The position numbers were made by a program, and so were the translations under genes. The notes under the pieces are model-generated. The model was not told the origin of the DNA, did not search any database, and saw only the letters and a list, made by a program, of their open reading frames with translations. From Siphonodentalium dalli (Eukaryota > Mollusca > Scaphopoda > Gadilida > Siphonodentaliidae), in assembly GCA_032622095.1 (NCBI GenBank), contig CP136069.1, positions 167,270,394-167,334,393 on the forward strand: DNA of 64,000 nucleotides, written 5' to 3'. Below, piece by piece: positions 57,261 to 64,000 of the stretch (position 1 is its first letter; the number at the start of each line of letters is the position of its first letter).

Positions 57261-58288
57261 CTTATAATAATATATTATATTATAATATTATTATTATATA
57301 AACTGTCTGGTCCTCGAATTATAATAATATGAGGCTAAGCTGAGAATTTAAAACAAAATGGGCCGCTGCTTCAAGATATACATAAAACACTCGTGTCGTC
57401 TTCCCATTCATTCCCAGGTTGTGGAGCGCGAGGAAAAACAATCTAGGAAAATATCTGATTGTAAAGGAACAATATATTTTGTGTCGATTACATCGATTAA
57501 CTTGCCAAAAATATCCATATTTCGTTACATCTGGTTAATACGCGACGTTGGCATGCGCATGGCATATAATTAAATACATTATAATTCCTATATATTATTT
57601 TGTCTATATATCCAAGAATGCCAATTATATATTAATAAAAGTACCGAAACGCTTGCGTAGATTGCATGATTGCATGTATTATACTGGCACACTCTGACTT
57701 GTTCCGTATATTTTTTACATGTTGAAATTTTGATCAAAATAAAATATTGTACCAACACTTTGAACATTTGCCATTATGCCCTCACGCAACCGGTATCCAT
57801 ACTGACATTTGTGTGGACGTTGGGTCAAGTCCTATATGCCGCATAAAGGGACCCACGGGACCCGCTGTGCGTATATATGTATAGAAACAAAATTAAGTCT
57901 GTAAAACAACACATCATGCACAAATAATATCGAACATGGAAAATAGATAAATACGCTGTTCTTATATATCAATTATTGATAGTTGCCCAATAAACAACAT
58001 TTCGCTTTTTAAACAAATTATTTTTGATGCACACAATGCTTAGTGTTTTGTCCAAAAAATATGTTATTTTCGCTATTTTCTCCGATATATGAAGAGACAA
58101 TCAAACGAATATATATTAACGATCAATGAATATATAAGATCAGTATAACTCTTGTTCGATTTATCGAAAGACAATAATAATAAATTGTAACAACCAGTTC
58201 GTGTACAATCAAAATAAAAAAGCCATATGCATGGCAGTCTAAAACCATGCATAAATGCTCGATTTAATTACACGTCGGTCCGATTTCT
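57261..58288. other. Unannotated region
   Basis: A TATAATAATATTATTA dyad occurs at about 57264-57298. AT-rich, no gene seen. Confidence 0.4.
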
Positions 58289-58475
58289 GGTGCTAACAAA
58301 ACTAGATAGGTCGACAAATGCGTCAAATAGTTTTATATACCGACATTAATGTACAACCGAAGGCATTATTCAAGTTCTAATCATAGCCTGAAATCGGTTC
58401 CCGTTTGTTTTTCCAACAGGAAACAATAAAGTTCGCTTATTACAGTTTTACTCCTGTTACGATATGAATAAAGAG
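58289..58475 (+). repeat. Diverged dispersed repeat, copy b
   Basis: Partner of 56313-56500; ends with AATAAAGAGCGTTTATTA, the same block that appears in family R50. Confidence 0.6.
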
Positions 58476-59322
58476 CGTTTATTAAGAAAAGGATGATACT
58501 ATTATTACGACTGTACGGGTATATTAAGTTTATTGATGTGCCAGTATCGGAGTTTTGTGTAACCGCTATGCATATATTGTCATACATATATTATCACTCT
58601 AAACTCCATACTCACTATCAAATTACGAATACATAATATTATATAGTTACTCCGTTCTGTCATATTAGAATACATAATATTAGTTAGGTTCGAATATTAT
58701 CCTATATATCAGAACACGTTTTATTTAGGTCTACGTAAGCAACGAGACTCAGAAATATTAAATAAAGACAAACATAACAGAAGTAATTATAGTCCGATTT
58801 TAAAAATTGAAACGCCAATATGCATGCTATTAACACCAGAATGACATGTCCGAACGCGCTACGTAAATTCAAGAAAAACATTTTAACGAAGTATAAAACG
58901 AGTAGCCTGGTATGTTGTTCTTCACTGGCCGGGGACCAGCCAAAGACGCCGGGGAGATCAAAGAACGGTGCCGACGGATTTTTGTTTGGGCTGACTTCAG
59001 TCTCCAATGCAAGGGAAGAGAAATATGTTGCAAAATGCAACATTATGCTAGTTTATTAACACGAAAACGTTCACAAATGTTATACTTGGTAACATATAGC
59101 CTAAATTGTGAGTTCACACCACAATGGTACGTGGAATAAACGAGATTTACCAACATTACAGGAACTATTTTTCATAACAAATCACAGCTACCGCGGAATC
59201 TGGAAAATCATGTTACTATATTTAGGACCCCATATCTGGCACCCGACACATATTGGCCAGGGGAAGGAATCTATGTCACAAATCAAGTCTCTAACCCAAA
59301 GCGGTTCTGGTTTTAAATTTGT
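58476..59322. other. Unannotated region
   Basis: Overlapping frames at 58702-59139 on both strands have no recognisable domain. Nothing called. Confidence 0.4.
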
Positions 59323-59326
59323 TTAA

Positions 59327-59764
59327 CCCTTTGAGTGCCAGGGGCCGATCTCATCGGCCCTAATTTATGGTCTGTAGAGTGCCCTTTTTTCAGATTATTT
59401 TTTTTTGGGTTGAATTTTTTTTGGGTATGCTTAAGCATGCTATAGCGAATTTAAAAACAAAACTGGATAAAACCTTAGGGGCATGTTATAACTCAAAACT
59501 ATCACCAAGTATTCATAGTAATAACTTTGATGCCCATGAAAAATGTAAGATTCCCTGGCGCTAAACCTACAAAATAAGTCTCTTGAAGAATATAAGAAAA
59601 AATTATTAAAATTGTAAAAAATAATAACAAATGATGAAAAATTGTTAGGCCAATGCATTCTCTTATATATGCGAGGCGACCTATGGTCGACTCGCATATA
59701 TAAGAGAATGCATTGGCACAGGGTATATGGGTTGTTACAAAAATCTTACCTGGCACTCAAAGTG
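59327..59764. mobile_element. piggyBac-like MITE
   Basis: 438 bp bounded by TTAA on each side (59323-59326, 59765-59768). Terminal inverted repeats CCCTTTGAGTGCCAGG (left) and, inverted, CACTTTGAGTGCCAGG (right). TTAA duplication with a CC(C)-type end fits piggyBac. It encodes no transposase. At 59649-59717 there is a long hairpin: a 27-bp perfect outer stem (GCCAATGCATTCTCTTATAT...) enclosing a smaller CGACC/GGTCG stem. Confidence 0.85.
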
Positions 59765-59892
59765 TTAAATCATATATGAACGTTTATCTGACGGGATAAA
59801 CTAGTACATGGGCTGTTGAAATTCACAATGCACAATAAATAATCAATAATCGTTAAAAACTCATATTTCTAACTGAAATATGCAAGGAAAAT

Positions 59893-60444
59893 CAGGGGGG
59901 GGGTCGGAAAAAAATTTCAGGCACGTATGGCATTTTTTCCCTTTCGATCATTTTTTGTACCCACCCACCCCCACCGCCAATTTTTTTTCCGTTTTCGGCA
60001 GTTTTTTCCGACCATTTTTTGACACCCACCCCCCCTTTTAACACTAAAACAGAGATTTGCGGGGGGAAATTCAATGTAAACAGCTGTATATGAATTTCTG
60101 TGCATACTATTTATCATGGATGTTAACATGGACATGTAAATAGGAATGAGTAATTTTGAGGTCATTCGGCCAAAAAAACATGGCTGCCAGCGGCCATCTT
60201 GGATTTTAAAATTTGCAACAAAATACAACACGATAACTGCCTGCAGTCAGTTTACCAGTTAGAATTACATTATTTCTCTCATTCAAACTGATTCAAAGTG
60301 GTTTTGAAGCCCAACTCATTGCCAACACACTAAAAACAAGCAGGAATTTTTTTTTTTAGTTGCGGAAAAAATTGCTTGTTGGTGGCTTTGACCACCCACC
60401 CACCCCGGCATACGTGCCGGAAGAAATTTTTTCACCCCCCCCTG
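59893..60444 (-). mobile_element. MITE family M7, copy 3 (7-bp TSD)
   Basis: 552 bp, same orientation as copy 2, ends CAGGGGGG...CCCCCCTG, with perfect 7-bp duplication GGAAAAT at 59886-59892 and 60445-60451. Nearly identical to copy 2 over most of its length, indicating recent spread of the family. Confidence 0.92.
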
Positions 60445-60949
60445 GGAAAATAGGTATAAAATGTGACCCGATTTTGAATATCAAACACACCTCAACCATT
60501 TAATCATAGATTTAAATTTGCAAAATGGTCATCGAATGTAAGATTTCCAGATACCAGCTATCTGAACGTCTGAATCGACGGTTGTAGAATTCTCTTTTCT
60601 CCGAAGTGTCAACCGTACCACATGCTGAGCGTGTAAATATAGTTCGCATGCATGCTTACAAATCTGATTTTACAGTGTTTTGTAAACGCCACATATCGGT
60701 CATACTTATATGATTGACAAAATGTATTGGATATACTAATTCTAATGACAGATATTAACCGACACTATTTTTTTAATTTGTTCGTGTGTGCGCGTCTGCG
60801 CGACAAACACTCGGGTGTCCAGAATCGATTTTATGAAGTTATTACAAAAAGATTTCAACACCTTCGGTGACAAATGAAAATATAATAGAGCCACACGGCA
60901 GAGCAATTTATGACATAGTTGATGGGACTTTAGATGGTCTTAAGGGGCA
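60445..60949. other. Unannotated region
   Basis: Nothing recognised. Confidence 0.4.
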
Positions 60950-61410
60950 GCGGGGACGTGGCTAGATGGTCTCCGCTGGGGGGGGGGGGGGGTCCATCTT
61001 GGGAAATTCCAACTGCACCCCTCACCCTTGAATCAGAATCAGACCAAACACATTTTTTGCACAATTCCATTTGCACCCCCCCCCCCCCCATTGCACCTCA
61101 GTGCTCAGGCCTAATATCATATATCCTATATATTCATAAACCATGATCTATATTCCCGATATGAGAACATTCAGATATTTTAACCTGAAAACTTGCATAA
61201 ATGTTAACATCTATAGTGGTCTAACTCCAGACAAATGTACACGGCGGCGGACAAGATACCAGGACACACCGGGCTGACCATGGTTGTTCGGCCCGGTGTG
61301 AGAACATTTTGAAAACTATACAAGAAAATCGCAAATCCTAGCATCTAGACTGGCCTCAACTGGAGCTTTCTTAGTGTTGGAAATTTCAAACCTCATACTC
61401 CCCCTCAGGT
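60950..61410 (-). repeat. Diverged dispersed repeat (C/G-run family), minus-strand copy
   Basis: Reverse complement of 61150-61400 matches 1130-1400 (TTCAAAATGTTCTCACACCG, CAAATGT/AAATTTGTCTGG). 60985-61060 contains a G run and ATTCCAACTGCACCCC, the reverse of the TGCAGTTGGAAATT block. Boundaries unclear. Confidence 0.45.
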
Positions 61411-63078
61411 TGGAAAATTCCCCAACTGATGACCATTTCAGTTAGACCCCGAAGCCTCGACAAATAGTTTTCGCGGCTGGCTCAACCAATTTCGTGGCTG
61501 CATGGTTTGCTGGCTGAGCCGACTGTCGCGACGTTCGTGGCTGACGAAATATGGCGGCTCAGCCGGCTGAGACTTTATCATTCAGCGTATTTTCGTTTCC
61601 GAAATGTTTCTAATCCCCGGTTATAGACCCTGTTTGTTTTAGCGTTTGTGGTGAATCCGTAGAATCCCAGAGCACATGTGCTCTTTTGTGTTGGGCTTTT
61701 CTATTATGGCGAAAATAGTTCAATATATACACAAAGGACTGGCATGGATGTACTATGTTGTTTCTCGTGTAATTGGTATAAGTTACAGTTGGGACTTCTG
61801 TCGACTTCAGACTGCTTTCATCACTGCATGGCATCTGGCGATATATGCATGCATCAATGAATGATGAATCCGATTGTAATGCTATAATATTTCAAATTAT
61901 TTTCTATTCTCTTCTACAGGTTATGTGCATATATTGACAAATACCAGCGATATATGAGATGCAGTCGTGTCGAAATAAACAATTGATATTTTAATCCTTT
62001 CAATACTGAATGGATTCTCCCATGGCATTGGAATAGTCTATTCCACATTGAGAGGCCCAGGTATTCTGATAGTATAACAACATGCCGTCTCCATGCGAAT
62101 ATATCAATATTTGGCAATGCGGTTTAGTTCTTTGCGATTCACAGTAAAGTTGTGCTTGCCATATAAGCAGATGCGCGCGGCTCAGCCATTTGACAATTCT
62201 GGCGGCGAAGATTTTTTCATGTGGCTGGCGTTAGAGATAATATGGCTGGCGGCGGCTTGTGGCCAATATGGCTAGCGGCGGCGGCGTGCGATGGCGGCTT
62301 CGGGCTCTAATTTCAGTCCACAAGTTAGACTAAATAAATGTAGGCTCTTGTTTACGTACACCATCGTACGTCTTAATGACAATATTATATTTACGCGCTG
62401 ATTATGTTTGGCATATGAACAAAACTATATATAAGTATTTTAATATTCCTTATGTTGGTGGCGATTTGAACAAAAATGAATATTTCTGCAACGAACGCCG
62501 CCCGTCCCCTAAAAACCCACCTGGGTGTTATCTCTTTCTCCTGATACGGCTGTTATCTGACAGAACGCTCAAGCGTTTGGGTAACATGGTGCTGGTATAA
62601 CGCCCACGGGTATTCTGCATAAATCCAGCCAGAAATGGCAAGAGATTTTCAACAAAGAATTTCTCTGGATCTATCTGGCGAAAAATCGTGAATTTCACAA
62701 ATAATCTTCATTTGTATAAAGAATCTGAGCAATAATTAAGAAACGATAAACACAATGGATTTTTAATACATTTGAGAGGTTGAAATTATTATTTTATTTT
62801 TTGGTCCCTTTCGGTACCAATTTCTGCTAGAATAATTAATAATTTCACACAGTACTCCACTCACCAACTAGTTTTATTGTCTTGGCTCCATGAAAGGAGG
62901 CTTCATTAAATTTTGTATCATAATGTTGAGTTGGAATTTTAATTGCATAATATATCACCATACCCCCATGTATTATAATGAAGAATAAAGCAGATATTCC
63001 AACCCAATTAAAACAAATATTGATATGCAGTGTGATCCACTCAAGCAGGGATAAATCAACTGGATTTAGGCCACAGTG
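61411..63078. other. Unannotated region
   Basis: GGCTGGC-rich short repeats occur at 61450-61575 and 62190-62300 (CGGCTGAGCC, GGCTGGCGGCGG). No gene supported. Confidence 0.4.
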
Positions 63079-63082
63079 TTAA

Positions 63083-63478
63083 AGATGCATAGTCCGATTA
63101 AGCGCCCCTCAATTACTATTTATTTGGATTCGGGTAAAATGTATATGATTCGAGTCGAGGAACCCATCCTTCAAAGCTCACAGTTATTATATAGATATCG
63201 ATTTTTGAAATATATTATTGTTCACCATCGAGACTTAATAGTGGCCCTGTAAAAAGTCGATGAGCCGACGGTCTCGGACCAAATTGCGGATGAAGGTGGA
63301 TAACTCAAAAATCAAGAGGCTTTGTGTTGATAATAAGGCCAAATTTCGTCGAGCAACATGTTTATAAATAACACGTTTTTGGCAATTTTATACTATAGTT
63401 GACAGTGATTAGCATTATAGTTGGCCAATTAATCGATTCTGATAACTGAATCGGCATTTCTAAAAATGTTGTTGTTGC

Positions 63479-63515
<37 letters not shown>

Positions 63516-63557
63516 GGAATCTGCTTATGTGGGACCATCGAATCGGATTGAGTACCT
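63083..63557. mobile_element. Palindromic MITE, copy 2 (diverged)
   Basis: The left end after TTAA (63079-63082) reads AGATGCATAGTCCGATTAAG then CGCCCCTCAATTACTAT. The right end reads ATCGGATTGAGTACCT before TTAG, a degraded TTAA. Internal GGTGGATAACTCAAAAATCA matches the centre of copy 1 (33323-33714). A (TTG)n tract interrupts the right arm. Confidence 0.7.
63466..63516 (+). repeat. (TTG)n microsatellite
   Basis: About 16 TTG units with one TGC interruption, inside the right part of the palindromic MITE copy 2. Confidence 0.95.
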
Positions 63558-63712
63558 TTAGGAGGTATGGTGGCCAGCTTAACTTGCTTATGAACTCATG
63601 ACTCACAACTCATCTCAGCTCAATTGTTCATTGATCAGCAGGCATGAAATGAAAATTCTCAAAAATGGAAAATTAAATGTGGGTAATGAGACAGTGAAAC
63701 TTTTATTGGGAT

Positions 63713-63790
63713 TGGTGGGATTCGAACCCCGGCCCATGACGGCGAGCGCGATTGCGACTCAAAGTCCGACGTCAATGCCACACGGCCACC
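63713..63790 (-). other. tRNA-related sequence (possible SINE head or tRNA pseudogene)
   Basis: The minus strand reads GGTGGCCGTGTGGCATTGAC ... CGGGGTTCGAATCCCACC over about 77 bases. GGTTCGAATCC is a perfect Pol III B box, and TGGCCGTGTGG is an approximate A box at the right spacing. The 5' GGTGGCC has no matching 3' acceptor strand and the anticodon stem is imperfect, so a functional tRNA is unlikely. A tRNA-derived SINE promoter reading towards 63600 is the simplest alternative. Confidence 0.45.
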
Positions 63791-64000
63791 GAAGCTACAC
63801 CAAAAAAGGAAGCTCAAATGGCCGCTGTATCACACCGCAGATAGCATGTACATGGAAACCCTCGAAAACGAAACCATTGAAAACCTTACTTTAATCATTG
63901 ACAAGCACATCATTATTCCGCTGTACCGTCGGTCATAGATGGGCATAACTATGCTTGGCAGTATACGTAAGCCATGAACTTGTTTAAAACATGAGGTCGT
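63791..64000. other. Window end, nothing recognised
   Basis: No gene, repeat or RNA feature seen. Confidence 0.4.

Noticed and set aside
63713-63790. Functional tRNA gene
   Set aside because: No pairing acceptor stem and an imperfect anticodon arm, so only a tRNA-related sequence is claimed.

Overview
This window looks like AT-rich, repeat-saturated nuclear DNA from an animal, most likely a marine invertebrate. The inference rests on content: a LINE with an AP-endonuclease/reverse-transcriptase architecture, a Penelope-like relic, a MULE transposase relic, TTAA-type MITEs, Helitron-like elements with internal minisatellites, many microsatellites and long poly(G)/poly(C) runs. The density of Helitron-like elements with tandem cores resembles what is described in molluscs, but I cannot name the species. 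There is no bacterial or organellar gene organisation, and I found no host protein-coding gene that I can support with recognisable exons.

Layout. 0-2 kb: a 1.7-kb segment bounded by 55-bp inverted repeats. 2.2-8.5 kb: many non-autonomous Helitron-like elements, including four head to tail on the minus strand (5991-8482), with a GCAATT-rich minisatellite at 3.2-3.5 kb. 9-15.5 kb: diverged dispersed repeats and otherwise featureless DNA. 15.5-17.2 kb: a second Helitron-like array (minus). 20.25-30.3 kb: a pair of about 1.6-kb inverted arms enclosing a Helitron-like copy (23160-23482), a MITE (23686-24236) and the only substantial coding sequence, a 5'-truncated and damaged LINE on the minus strand (about 24319-27830). 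31-34 kb: a second MITE copy and a palindromic TTAA MITE. 34.2-36.2 kb: the best Helitron-like array, three elements head to tail on the plus strand carrying 3, 4 and 5 copies of a 122-bp unit. 37.0-37.3 kb: a LINE C-terminal relic.

37.6-49.4 kb is a satellite-rich stretch: tandem duplications of 445, about 170, 175, 232 and about 184 bp, a Penelope-like reverse-transcriptase relic at 43.1-43.7 kb, three tandem 133-bp palindromes at 45.0-45.5 kb, and a 69-bp forward/inverted array at 49.0-49.4 kb. 48.2-48.75 kb holds an unrecognised possible coding segment with an RFX-type X-box upstream. 50-58.5 kb contains several old copies of one dispersed repeat family plus a MULE transposase 3' relic at 54.2-54.6 kb. 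59.3-60.4 kb contains a piggyBac-like MITE and a third copy of the 7-bp-TSD MITE. 63-63.8 kb contains a second copy of the palindromic MITE and a tRNA-related sequence.

The most interesting system is the Helitron-like superfamily. Two types share terminal design (5' TC, 3' hairpin followed by CTAG, insertion between A and T) but have unrelated tandem cores. One core carries inverted AAGGTCA nuclear-receptor half-sites in each ~130-bp unit. The other carries a TGCGCATGCGC palindrome matching the NRF-1 consensus in each ~122-bp unit. No Rep/helicase ORF is present, so these copies would depend on an autonomous partner elsewhere.
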